Both the position numbers and the translations under genes were made by a program. A DNA stretch of 22,410 nucleotides, from contig DIYR01000202.1 of assembly GCA_002429085.1 (NCBI GenBank), positions 1 to 22,410 on the forward strand, read 5' to 3'. Below are positions 1 through 6,794 of the stretch, piece by piece. The stretch is from Flavobacteriales bacterium UBA6049. Lineage in GTDB: Bacteria > Bacteroidota > Bacteroidia > Flavobacteriales_G > Salibacteraceae. Within the stretch, counting starts at the first letter, position 1, and every line of letters starts with the position of its first letter. The notes below the pieces were generated by a model that was not told the DNA's origin, ran no database searches, and worked only from the letters and a program-made list of their open reading frames with translations.

Positions 1-2106
1 CACCCAGATAAGCGTGTGATGTTGATTGCAGAAAAAGGTACAATGGGAGTTGGATCTTCTCGTATGTCTGGAGTAAACAACGTAGCGTTATGGACGGGTA
101 TTGAGTCTAGTCCGTATGTTCCATTCATCAACATTGCTCCGGTAATTGCTGGTACAAATGGAATTTCCCCAATATTTTTAACTACTGTTGGCGTAACAGG
201 AGGTATTGGAATTGATCTTCAAAACTGGGTGAAGCAAAAAGATGCAGATGGAAATACCATCGTTGATGCAGATGGCGAACCAGTATTAGAACAAGCTTAC
301 TCCGTTGAAACAGGCACTGTTTTAACCATCAATACAAAAGAGAAGAAGCTTTACAATGGAGACCAAGAGTTGAAAGACATCTCAACGGCTTTGACTCCAC
401 AGAAAATGGAGTTTATCAAAGCAGGTGGTTCTTATGCCGTTGTATTTGGTAAGAAACTACAAACTTTCGCTGCGAAAGTGTTAGGTGTTGAGATTCCTCA
501 GGTATACGCTACTTCTAAAGAGATTTCTATTGAAGGTCAAGGTTTAACTGCAGTAGAGAAAATTTTTAATAAGAACGCAGTAGGTACAACGCCAGGAAAA
601 ACATTACACTCCGGATCTGATGTTCGTGTAGAAGTGAACATCGTGGGGTCTCAAGATACAACAGGATTAATGACCTCTCAAGAATTGGAAATGATGGCAG
701 CTACTGTTATCTCTCCAATTGTAGACGGAGCATATCAATCAGGGTGCCATACAGCATCTGTGTGGGATGATAAGTCTAAGCGTAACATTCCTAAGTTGAT
801 GAAATTCATGAACGACTTTGGTTTGATTACAGCGCGCGATCCTAAAGGTGATTATCATGCCATGACGGATGTAATCCACAAGGTGTTGAACGATATTACC
901 ATTGACGATTGGGCTATTATCATTGGTGGTGATTCTCACACACGTATGTCAAAAGGGGTAGCATTTGGTGCAGATTCTGGAACTGTAGCATTAGCATTAG
1001 CAACAGGTGAAGCTACCATGCCAATTCCTCAATCGGTGAAGGTTACCTTTAAAGGTGAGATGAGAAGTTTCATGGATTTCCGTGATGTGGTTCATGCTAC
1101 ACAGCAACAAATGTTGAAGCAGTTTGGTGGTGAAAATGTATTCCAAGGAAGAGTAATTGAAGTACATATTGGTACCTTAACTTCTGATCAAGCGTTTACA
1201 TTTACAGACTGGACAGCAGAAATGAAGGCGAAAGCTTCTATCTGTATTTCAGAAGATGACACGTTGATCGAATCATTGGAAATTGCGAGAGATCGTATCC
1301 AAATCATGATCAACAAAGGAATGGATAACGAGAAGCAAGTATTGCAAGGCTTAATTGATAAAGCAAATGCGCGTATCGAAGAAATCAAGTCGGGTGCTAA
1401 ACCAGCCTTGAGACCAGATGCAAATGCAAAATACTATGCTGAGGTAGTAATTGACTTAGACGAAATTGCTGAGCCAATGATTGCTGATCCAGATGTAAAC
1501 AACGAAGACGTTTCTAAGCGATATACGCACGATACTATTCGTCCATTGTCTTATTACGGTGGAACTAAGAAAGTAGATCTTGGATTTGTAGGGTCTTGTA
1601 TGGTTCATAAAGGAGACATGAAGATCTTAGCTCAAATGTTGAAGAACATTGAAGCGCAACAAGGTAAGGTTGAATTTCAAGCGCCATTGGTAGTTGCTCC
1701 TCCAACATACAACATTGTAGATGAGTTGAAAGAAGAAGGCGATTGGGAAGTATTAGAAAAGTATTCTGGGTTTGTATTTAATGATGATGCACCAAAAGGA
1801 GCAGCGCGTACCAAATACGAAAACATGCTGTATCTAGAGCGCCCTGGTTGTAACCTGTGTATGGGTAACCAAGAAAAAGCAGAGCCAGGAGATACTGTAA
1901 TGGCAACATCTACACGCTTGTTCCAAGGGCGTGTGGTAAAAGATTCATCAGAAAAGAAAGGTGAATCATTATTGTCATCTACGCCTGTAGTAGTGCTTTC
2001 AACTATTTTAGGTAGAACTCCTACTATGGAAGAATACGAAGCAGCAGTAGACGGAATTGTTTTAACTAAGTTTAAGCCAGCACACAAAGAGTTGGTAGTA
2101 GCTTAA
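1..2106 (+). CDS. acnB: Aconitate hydratase B (bifunctional aconitase / 2-methylisocitrate dehydratase type), 3' part
   Basis: Converts citrate to isocitrate through cis-aconitate in the cytoplasmic TCA cycle; family members often also dehydrate 2-methylisocitrate. The frame is open from base 1, so the N-terminal HEAT-like domain and part of the swivel domain lie outside the window; 701 codons are visible, against about 860-930 residues for the family. AcnB order is clear: the swivel substrate motif GVGSSR at window codons 16-21, then the catalytic domains with GGDSHTRMSKGVAFGADSG. The three 4Fe-4S cysteines are present: C533 in GSCMVHKG, and C617 and C620 in GCNLCMGN. All expected active-site landmarks are intact. 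A strong hairpin follows the stop by 24 bases. A second, AcnA-type aconitase lies about 8 kb downstream on the same strand. Identification is secure; the 2-methylisocitrate activity is family knowledge only. Confidence 0.97.
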   Translation, partial: HPDKRVMLIAEKGTMGVGSSRMSGVNNVALWTGIESSPYVPFINIAPVIAGTNGISPIFLTTVGVTGGIGIDLQNWVKQKDADGNTIVDADGEPVLEQAYSVETGTVLTINTKEKKLYNGDQELKDISTALTPQKMEFIKAGGSYAVVFGKKLQTFAAKVLGVEIPQVYATSKEISIEGQGLTAVEKIFNKNAVGTTPGKTLHSGSDVRVEVNIVGSQDTTGLMTSQELEMMAATVISPIVDGAYQSGCHTASVWDDKSKRNIPKLMKFMNDFGLITARDPKGDYHAMTDVIHKVLNDITIDDWAIIIGGDSHTRMSKGVAFGADSGTVALALATGEATMPIPQSVKVTFKGEMRSFMDFRDVVHATQQQMLKQFGGENVFQGRVIEVHIGTLTSDQAFTFTDWTAEMKAKASICISEDDTLIESLEIARDRIQIMINKGMDNEKQVLQGLIDKANARIEEIKSGAKPALRPDANAKYYAEVVIDLDEIAEPMIADPDVNNEDVSKRYTHDTIRPLSYYGGTKKVDLGFVGSCMVHKGDMKILAQMLKNIEAQQGKVEFQAPLVVAPPTYNIVDELKEEGDWEVLEKYSGFVFNDDAPKGAARTKYENMLYLERPGCNLCMGNQEKAEPGDTVMATSTRLFQGRVVKDSSEKKGESLLSSTPVVVLSTILGRTPTMEEYEAAVDGIVLTKFKPAHKELVVA

Positions 2107-2130
2107 TTAATGTATCAAACGATATACTTG

Positions 2131-2164
2131 AAAGCCCTGACGGAAACGTTAGGGCTTTTTTTGT
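2131..2164 (+). terminator. Rho-independent terminator of acnB
   Basis: AAAGCCCTGACG and CGTTAGGGCTTT pair over 12 bp with one G-T wobble, closed by a GAAA loop and followed by a T run. It sits 24 bases after the acnB stop. Confidence 0.9.
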
Positions 2165-2224
2165 GATTTTAGCAATTCAACTTTTAAGTTAGTTGGCTAT
2201 TATCTACTAATTAGAACAAATCAA

Positions 2225-2716
2225 ATGGATAACAACTTGCTTCAAGTTAAGAGCCAAGTCTATGATAGATGCTCTCTAGAAATATCAAATTTTGAGATCG
2301 AGTTAGAAGGTAGCGATTATTATGCCTGTCGATTCAAGTTGAATGAATTTAATATCCTAAGTAGAAATGCAAAGGTAACTCCTAAGAAAGTTGGACAATT
2401 TGTTACTTGTTGGAAGCGTGATACAAAAGGGCAAACTATTCCTTTTAATGAAGACGACAGCATTGATTTTTATGTCATAAACACCAAATTAGGAGACAAA
2501 TTAGGTCAGTTTGTTTTTCCAAAACCTGTCTTGATTAATAGAGGAATTGTTTCTTCCAAAATAAAAGAGGGGAAAAGAGGATTTAGAGTGTATGCGAAAT
2601 GGGACATTCCTACTTGTAAGCAAGCTGAAAGAACACAACAATGGCAGCTAAATCATTTCTATGAAATACATGAATTTACAGACTTAGAAAAGGTTAAGGA
2701 ATTGTATAAATGTTGA
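2225..2716 (+). CDS. MepB family protein
   Basis: A 163-residue soluble protein with no signal peptide or membrane segment. It has the hallmarks of the MepB family, named after a gene in the Staphylococcus mepRAB multidrug locus: a central AKVTPKKVGQFVTCWKR (residues about 49-65), then GQFVFPKPVL, the GKRGFRVYAKWD segment, and a C-terminal QAERTQQWQLNHFYEI. The biochemical function of MepB is unknown, so none is assigned. No mepA-like transporter or MarR regulator is next to it, so the drug-resistance context does not apply here. It stands alone between the acnB terminator and a 175-base gap, and its codon use is visibly more AT-rich than acnB. The start at 2225 is the first ATG and keeps the usual family length. 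Confidence 0.88.
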   Translation: MDNNLLQVKSQVYDRCSLEISNFEIELEGSDYYACRFKLNEFNILSRNAKVTPKKVGQFVTCWKRDTKGQTIPFNEDDSIDFYVINTKLGDKLGQFVFPKPVLINRGIVSSKIKEGKRGFRVYAKWDIPTCKQAERTQQWQLNHFYEIHEFTDLEKVKELYKC

Positions 2717-2793
2717 TTTTTATAGTGTGTTATGACTATTCTTTAAGCAGATTTTAGCATGCCGTATTCTTCTAACAATATGGAGTTTCAGAT

Positions 2794-2819
2794 AAACAAA
2801 GATTTAGTAGGAGCTTAAT
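2794..2819 (+). repeat. Imperfect copy of the acnB 3' end
   Basis: This 26-base stretch matches 2082-2107, the last codons and stop of acnB, at 22 of 26 positions. Read in the equivalent frame, it encodes NKDLVGA-stop against HKELVVA-stop in acnB. A further short match (AGTTTnAG) lies just upstream in both, offset by one codon. The two copies directly flank the acnB terminator and the mepB gene. It may be a remnant of an acnB 3' end left by an insertion, or chance. Confidence 0.4.
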
Positions 2820-2830
2820 CTGTATTATAG

Positions 2831-2864
2831 CTTTTTAGCAACTTAGGCTAATGAGCTAAAAAAG
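2831..2864 (+). other. Inverted repeat upstream of the TIR gene
   Basis: CTTTTTAGC (2831-2839) can pair with GCTAAAAAAG (2855-2864), with one bulged A and a 15-base loop, ending 27 bases before the TIR start. It could be a weak hairpin in the leader or an operator. No sequence match to a known site is claimed. Confidence 0.35.
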
Positions 2865-2891
2865 GTATGTATAAAACCAAATATTTAGTTG

Positions 2892-3740
2892 ATGAATAGA
2901 AAATGGGATTTATTTATTTCACACTCATCGGAGGATAAAGACACTATTGTTCGAGATCTTGCTAGACTACTTGATAATTTGGGAGTAAAAGTATGGTATG
3001 ATGAGTTTACATTAAAAATTGGAGATAGTTTGACTCAAAAGATTGATGAAGGCCTAGTAGATTCAAGCTTTGGTGTCGTTATAATAAGTAAGGCATTTTT
3101 AAATAAAAAATGGACTGATTATGAATACCGTTCTCTATTAAGTAAAGAGGATACATTTAAAAAAGTAATATTACCGATTTGGCATAATATCTCAATTGAA
3201 GAGGTAAAGGAATACTCTCTTTTTTTAGCAGATAAATTTGCTCTTGATACTAATAGACAGAGTATTGAAGAGATAGTGAAAAAACTCTTAGAAATAGTAA
3301 GGCCGGATTTGTATGAGAGTTTCAATCGACTATTATTATTCAAAAAAATCACTCAAAATGGAGATGCGAAAAAAGTTGACATATTAAAGTTGAAGTGGGG
3401 AGATAGACAGAGAGATAATTTGACGCAAGCTCAAATAAATAGGATTAAAAGTTTCTATTATTCAATAGGACAAATGTTTGAGACAAACTTAGACGATACC
3501 TTAAATTGTTACCTGTATGATCACCATCCAGATAGAGAAATACATGTATGGGAAATGATGAACGTAACGTTCATTGAGTTTCTAAAAGAGACAAAGATTA
3601 CTAATAGAGCAAAAAAGAAAGAGGTTGCAAAACAACTAGTTGCGATTTCTATGGGGACTTTATCCAAAGACACAAGCTTAACAGTTGAGGAGTTGACAAG
3701 ACTCTATTATATATGGAAAAGTAATTTTCATCCATTTTGA
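2892..3740 (+). CDS. TIR-domain protein with an unrecognised C-terminal domain
   Basis: 282 residues from ATG 2892; an in-frame TTG directly before it adds nothing recognisable. Residues 4-135 form a TIR domain: it opens with WDLFISHSSEDKD, has VWYDEFTLKIGDSL (34-47) and an SKAFLNKKWTDYE segment, where W74-x3-E78 places E78 as the likely catalytic glutamate of NADase-type TIR domains. Bacterial TIR domains typically cleave NAD+ or make signalling nucleotides in anti-phage defence; activity here is inference. Residues about 140-282 are helical and charged, with a distinctive DHHPDREIHVWEMMN segment (about 213-227), and are not a family I can name. No transmembrane segment. The gene is markedly AT-rich relative to acnB. 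Neighbours are mepB upstream and a WYL regulator downstream. No known TIR partner, such as a Thoeris sensor, argonaute or CBASS cyclase, is in the window. Confidence 0.88.
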   Translation: MNRKWDLFISHSSEDKDTIVRDLARLLDNLGVKVWYDEFTLKIGDSLTQKIDEGLVDSSFGVVIISKAFLNKKWTDYEYRSLLSKEDTFKKVILPIWHNISIEEVKEYSLFLADKFALDTNRQSIEEIVKKLLEIVRPDLYESFNRLLLFKKITQNGDAKKVDILKLKWGDRQRDNLTQAQINRIKSFYYSIGQMFETNLDDTLNCYLYDHHPDREIHVWEMMNVTFIEFLKETKITNRAKKKEVAKQLVAISMGTLSKDTSLTVEELTRLYYIWKSNFHPF

Positions 3741-3843
3741 TCGGTGTTTATTATTTCATACCGTAGTACGAATCATTCATAAGAAGTTTGATATTGCTTG
3801 AAACATTTTCTTGTTTAACTTATTTACAACCAAAACCTATTTC

Positions 3844-4536
3844 ATGCAAGAAGAGAAGCCAAGGTTATCGAGGTTAACAGCCATGGTTATGCTGTTTCAA
3901 ACAAAGCGAATAATTACTGCTGCAGAGTTGGCTGAAAAGTTTCAAGTAAGCAAGCGAACGGTTTATCGAGATGTAAAAGCGTTAGAAGATGCAGGTGTTC
4001 CCATCTACACAGAAGAAGGAAAGGGGTATTCTTTGGTAGAGGGGTATACCATTCCCCCTGTTATGTTTAGCGAGCAACAGGCAAATGCCTTGATTTTAGC
4101 AGAGCAACTCGTATTGAAAAACAAAGACGCCTCTTTTGTGAAAGACTATTCGGAGGCCATTGATAAAATTAAATCCATCCTACGTTACGCAGAGAAAGAC
4201 AAGGCAAACCTATTAGCCAATAGAACTCAGTTCAATGAAATACTGAGCCAAGAACGGAATAGCAATAACCTATCTGATTTACAGTATGCCTTAACCAATT
4301 ACCGCTTGGTGAGAATAGCCTACACAAACAAAGAAGAGGAAGTTTCGAATAGATTAATTGAACCCTTTGCACTTATTAGCGCAGAAAATTGGTACTTAAT
4401 TGCATGGTGTCGTTTACGAGAAGATTTTCGCTTTTTCAGATTAGATCGCATCCAGCAAATGGAAATCTTATCTGAACCCTTCTCACCGCATAAACTCACC
4501 CTTCAAGAATACTTTGATCAGTATCAGAAAGGCTAA
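3844..4536 (+). CDS. YafY/DeoR-type helix-turn-helix regulator with WYL domain
   Basis: 230 residues from ATG 3844 (an in-frame TTG at 3811 would add an unconvincing hydrophobic leader). Residues about 8-60 form a winged HTH with AAELAEKFQVSKRTVYRDVK, followed by the wing GVPIYTEEGKGYSLVEGY that typifies the YafY group. Residues about 135-220 are a WYL domain with NWYLIAWCRLREDFRFFRL, a fold thought to bind small-molecule or nucleic-acid ligands. It probably regulates a nearby gene; the alpha/beta hydrolase starting 237 bases downstream on the same strand is a candidate, although palindromes lie between them. WYL regulators also occur beside phage-defence genes, so the adjacent TIR gene is another possible target. 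The YafY-type assignment is confident, the target is not. Confidence 0.9.
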   Translation: MQEEKPRLSRLTAMVMLFQTKRIITAAELAEKFQVSKRTVYRDVKALEDAGVPIYTEEGKGYSLVEGYTIPPVMFSEQQANALILAEQLVLKNKDASFVKDYSEAIDKIKSILRYAEKDKANLLANRTQFNEILSQERNSNNLSDLQYALTNYRLVRIAYTNKEEEVSNRLIEPFALISAENWYLIAWCRLREDFRFFRLDRIQQMEILSEPFSPHKLTLQEYFDQYQKG

Positions 4537-4541
4537 AACTC

Positions 4542-4591
4542 CTGTCAGTTCGAGTGAATCCCAATGCAGTTGGGGTTAGTATCGAGAACAG
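4542..4591 (+). repeat. Palindromic REP-like unit, copy 1
   Basis: Inner stem AATCCCAA / TTGGGGTT (4557-4564 and 4570-4577, one G-T wobble) with loop TGCAG. It is flanked by TTCGAGTG on the left and ATCGAGAACAG on the right, which continue an imperfect outer arm back to CTGTCAGTTCGAG. The flanking words resemble intergenic palindromes I recall as widespread in Flavobacteriia. It begins 5 bases after the WYL gene stop. Confidence 0.55.
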
Positions 4592-4614
4592 AAGGAGAAG
4601 CTTTGTTTAGCTTA

Positions 4615-4650
4615 CTTTTCGATGCACCAAGCTTTACTTGGTACTCGAAG
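4615..4650 (-). repeat. Palindromic REP-like unit, inverted copy 2
   Basis: ACCAAG / CTTGGT inner stem (loop CTTTA) inside TTCG and CGAA outer arms. Read on the minus strand it runs TTCGAGT, stem-loop, GCATCGAAAAG. That is the same plan as copy 1 (TTCGAGT, stem-loop, GTATCGAGAAC), with a different inner stem that keeps its complementarity. Copies 1 and 2 are therefore in inverted orientation, 23 bases apart. Confidence 0.5.
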
Positions 4651-4668
4651 CGCCAGTACTTACTGTTT

Positions 4669-4687
4669 ATTCCCTTCAAAAGGGAAT
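4669..4687 (+). repeat. Perfect 8-bp hairpin
   Basis: ATTCCCTT and AAGGGAAT pair perfectly around a CAA loop, in the same intergenic palindrome cluster. There is no T run, so a terminator is unlikely. Confidence 0.6.
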
Positions 4688-4773
4688 TGTACATATAAAC
4701 TTTCAACCCTTGCCATAAGGCTGTCACAGGTCTGTGAGACGTTTGCATCAATTATTCATTAAAGACATAAAAA

Positions 4774-5733
4774 ATGACAAACGGGTATAGTTCAAAAATG
4801 AAAGAGTTAGGCTTTCCTGAGCCAAGTCTTGTTTCGGTGAATGGCATTCAATTAGAGGTGTTTGAAGCAGGTCGGGAAAACAAAGACAAACCAATTGTGC
4901 TCTGTCACGGTTGGCCAGAACATGCTTTTTCATGGCGTTTTCAAATACCGGCATTAGTCAATGCAGGTTATCATGTTATCGTACCTAATCAAAGAGGTTA
5001 TGGTAATTCATCTCAGCCAGAAGAAATAAGCAAATACGATATCAATCATTTAACAGGAGATCTTGTTGGACTACTAGATCATTTCGGATATGATAAAGCC
5101 ACATTCGTAGGTCACGATTGGGGAGCAAATGTGGTTTGGTCCATGGCATTATTGCACCCTAGCAGAGTAGAGAAGTTGGTAGCGTTGGCTTTGCCATATC
5201 AAGCTCGTGGAGAAAAACCATGGATAGAATGGATGGAAGAGTTGTTTGGTAGTGATAACTACTTTGTTCACTTTAACAAACAACCCGGAGTAGCAGATAC
5301 TGTATTAGAAGAACATACTCCTAGATTCTTGGGTAATCTATTCCGCAAGAACCTTCCTGTATCGGCACCAGAACCGGGAATGATGATGATTAATTTGGCA
5401 AAGGCAGAAACTGTTTTAGGAGAACCGCTACTGTCACCAGCAGAGCTCGCGGTTTTCGTATCAGCGTTCGAATCATCGGGCTTTACAAGTAGTATTAATT
5501 GGTACCGAAACTTAGATCGTAATTGGCATATTCAAGGCGAGGTAGATCCAATTGTAAAGCATGAAGCGTTGATGATTTATGGAGAACAAGATGTAATTCC
5601 AAAGTTCGCTTTGCTATCATCTTTTGTACCCAATGTAGAAGAGGTTAGTATAGATGCAGGTCATTGGATTCAGCAAGAAAAACCAGAAGAAACCAATCAA
5701 CTTATTCTTGATTGGCTAGAACGTAAAAAGTGA
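4774..5733 (+). CDS. Alpha/beta hydrolase of the epoxide hydrolase family
   Basis: A 319-residue cytoplasmic hydrolase of the soluble epoxide hydrolase / haloalkane dehalogenase group. It has the oxyanion-hole motif HGWPE (45-49), the nucleophile elbow GHDWGA with nucleophile D115, a cap domain with NWYRN (epoxide-hydrolase-like), charge-relay acid D273 in YGEQD, and catalytic H297 in DAGHW. The full triad and normal family length indicate a working enzyme. HGWPE and the Asp nucleophile favour an epoxide hydrolase over an esterase; the substrate cannot be told from sequence. ATG 4774 gives an N-terminus that leads straight into the first strand. It is monocistronic: a palindrome cluster precedes it and a strong terminator follows. 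The upstream WYL regulator may control it. Confidence 0.93.
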   Translation: MTNGYSSKMKELGFPEPSLVSVNGIQLEVFEAGRENKDKPIVLCHGWPEHAFSWRFQIPALVNAGYHVIVPNQRGYGNSSQPEEISKYDINHLTGDLVGLLDHFGYDKATFVGHDWGANVVWSMALLHPSRVEKLVALALPYQARGEKPWIEWMEELFGSDNYFVHFNKQPGVADTVLEEHTPRFLGNLFRKNLPVSAPEPGMMMINLAKAETVLGEPLLSPAELAVFVSAFESSGFTSSINWYRNLDRNWHIQGEVDPIVKHEALMIYGEQDVIPKFALLSSFVPNVEEVSIDAGHWIQQEKPEETNQLILDWLERKK

Positions 5734-5747
5734 AATAATGCTAGAGG

Positions 5748-5784
5748 AAAAGCCCTGACAGAAAGGTTGGGGCTTTTGTTTTAC
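5748..5784 (+). terminator. Rho-independent terminator after the hydrolase
   Basis: AAAAGCCCTGAC pairs with GTTGGGGCTTTT (two G-T wobbles) around an AGAAAG loop, followed by GTTTT. It closely resembles the acnB terminator. Confidence 0.85.
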
Positions 5785-5833
5785 TGATAATTGGTCATTA
5801 TTTTCTGATGAGTGGCGTGAAAAAAGTTAGCAT

Positions 5834-5841
5834 TATGTTTG
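5834..5841 (+). promoter_or_regulatory. Candidate -7 element for the AraC gene
   Basis: TATGTTTG matches the Bacteroidota -7 consensus TAnnTTTG and lies 23 bases before the ATG. I see no convincing -33 TTTG/TTG at the usual spacing. Confidence 0.45.
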
Positions 5842-5864
5842 AGAGCGTTATCTAAAGCCTATTC

Positions 5865-6716
5865 ATGCAAGAAATTCCAGTAAGGCATATTCATGAACCA
5901 CAATTAACGAGCAGTTTTAAAATTGTTAAGCTTGATAATCTGCTATCTGAGAAAGACATGGTTCAAGGCCTTCACAGGCATGATTTTTATTTTGGTTTGT
6001 TTCTTAAAGAAGGAAAGGGAGAACATATCATAGATTTTAATTCATTTCCAGTTTCAGATTACACCATGTTTTTCATGCGACCAGGTCAGGTACACCAGCT
6101 TACTTTAGAGAAAGGAAGTACTGGGTACTTAATTCAGTTCAACAGAGATTTTTATTCAGCAGTAAAGACGTCAAGTAATCTCACACTTCGAAATGTTGGG
6201 CACATAAACCATTGTAAGCTTAACTCAGAAAACTTTACAAAGTTAGAGTTCATATTAGCCTCTATTTGCCAAGAACAGACGTTAAGGCAAGATCACTACT
6301 TAGATGTTATTCAAGCAAATTTGGAGATCTTATTTGTTGAAATTGTAAGACAGTGTCAAAGTCAAGAAAGTGTTTCAAAGAAAGAAAGTTCATATTCCCA
6401 AGAACGATTAGAGGAACTTTTAGAATTACTTCAAACCAATATTTCGGTTCACAAGCAAGTAGCTGAATATGCTGAAATGATGCATCTTTCATCATTTCAA
6501 ATAAATCGAATAACGAAAGAGATACTAGGTAAGACTTGTTCCCAAGTTATCAATGATCAAATTTTGCTTGAAGCAAAAAGAAGCTTGTTAGGAACATCCA
6601 CTCAAATCAATCAAATAGCCCTTAACTTAGGCTATGAGCACCCCTCATATTTTATTCGATTCTTCAAAAAGCACATGGGAGTATCACCAGAAGTTTTCAG
6701 GAACAACTTTAAATAA
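5865..6716 (+). CDS. AraC family transcriptional regulator
   Basis: 283 residues. The N-terminal half has a cupin-type sensor pattern: LHRHDFYFGLFLKEGKG near residues 35-51, then MRPGQVHQL. The C-terminal about 95 residues form the double HTH of the AraC/XylS family: first helix pair around AEYAEMMHLSSFQINRITKE, second with INQIALNLGYEHPSYFIRFF followed by the signature KKHMGVSPEVFR. Full length, no damage visible. It is followed with the same reading frame open by the flavoprotein gene and then the methyltransferase, so it is probably the regulator of that operon, possibly responding to a small reactive or aromatic compound (inference). A TAnnTTTG element lies just upstream. Confidence 0.94.
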   Translation: MQEIPVRHIHEPQLTSSFKIVKLDNLLSEKDMVQGLHRHDFYFGLFLKEGKGEHIIDFNSFPVSDYTMFFMRPGQVHQLTLEKGSTGYLIQFNRDFYSAVKTSSNLTLRNVGHINHCKLNSENFTKLEFILASICQEQTLRQDHYLDVIQANLEILFVEIVRQCQSQESVSKKESSYSQERLEELLELLQTNISVHKQVAEYAEMMHLSSFQINRITKEILGKTCSQVINDQILLEAKRSLLGTSTQINQIALNLGYEHPSYFIRFFKKHMGVSPEVFRNNFK

Positions 6717-6794
6717 GTGCAATTCAACTTTGTAATTGTTCAACATTCACTCAATGCATTCGCTCGATGTTTGCAATCAATAATTTTTTTCGGA

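Noticed and set aside
2759..2815. An 18-codon ORF ending NKDLVGA downstream of mepB
   Set aside because: It is too short and has no start signal. Its end mirrors the acnB C-terminus, so it is better explained as a remnant repeat than a gene.
3741..3765. Possible terminator after the TIR gene (CGGTGT with ATACCG)
   Set aside because: Only a short imperfect stem with a wide AT-rich loop and no T run.
4545..4954. Minus-strand ORFs over the palindrome cluster and the start of the hydrolase
   Set aside because: No recognisable protein features; they cover repeats and the antisense of a well-supported gene.
6714..6794. AraC and flavoprotein as one readthrough fusion across TAA 6714-6716
   Set aside because: The frame is open across the junction, but the roughly 26 residues in between look non-coding and both proteins have normal complete ends.
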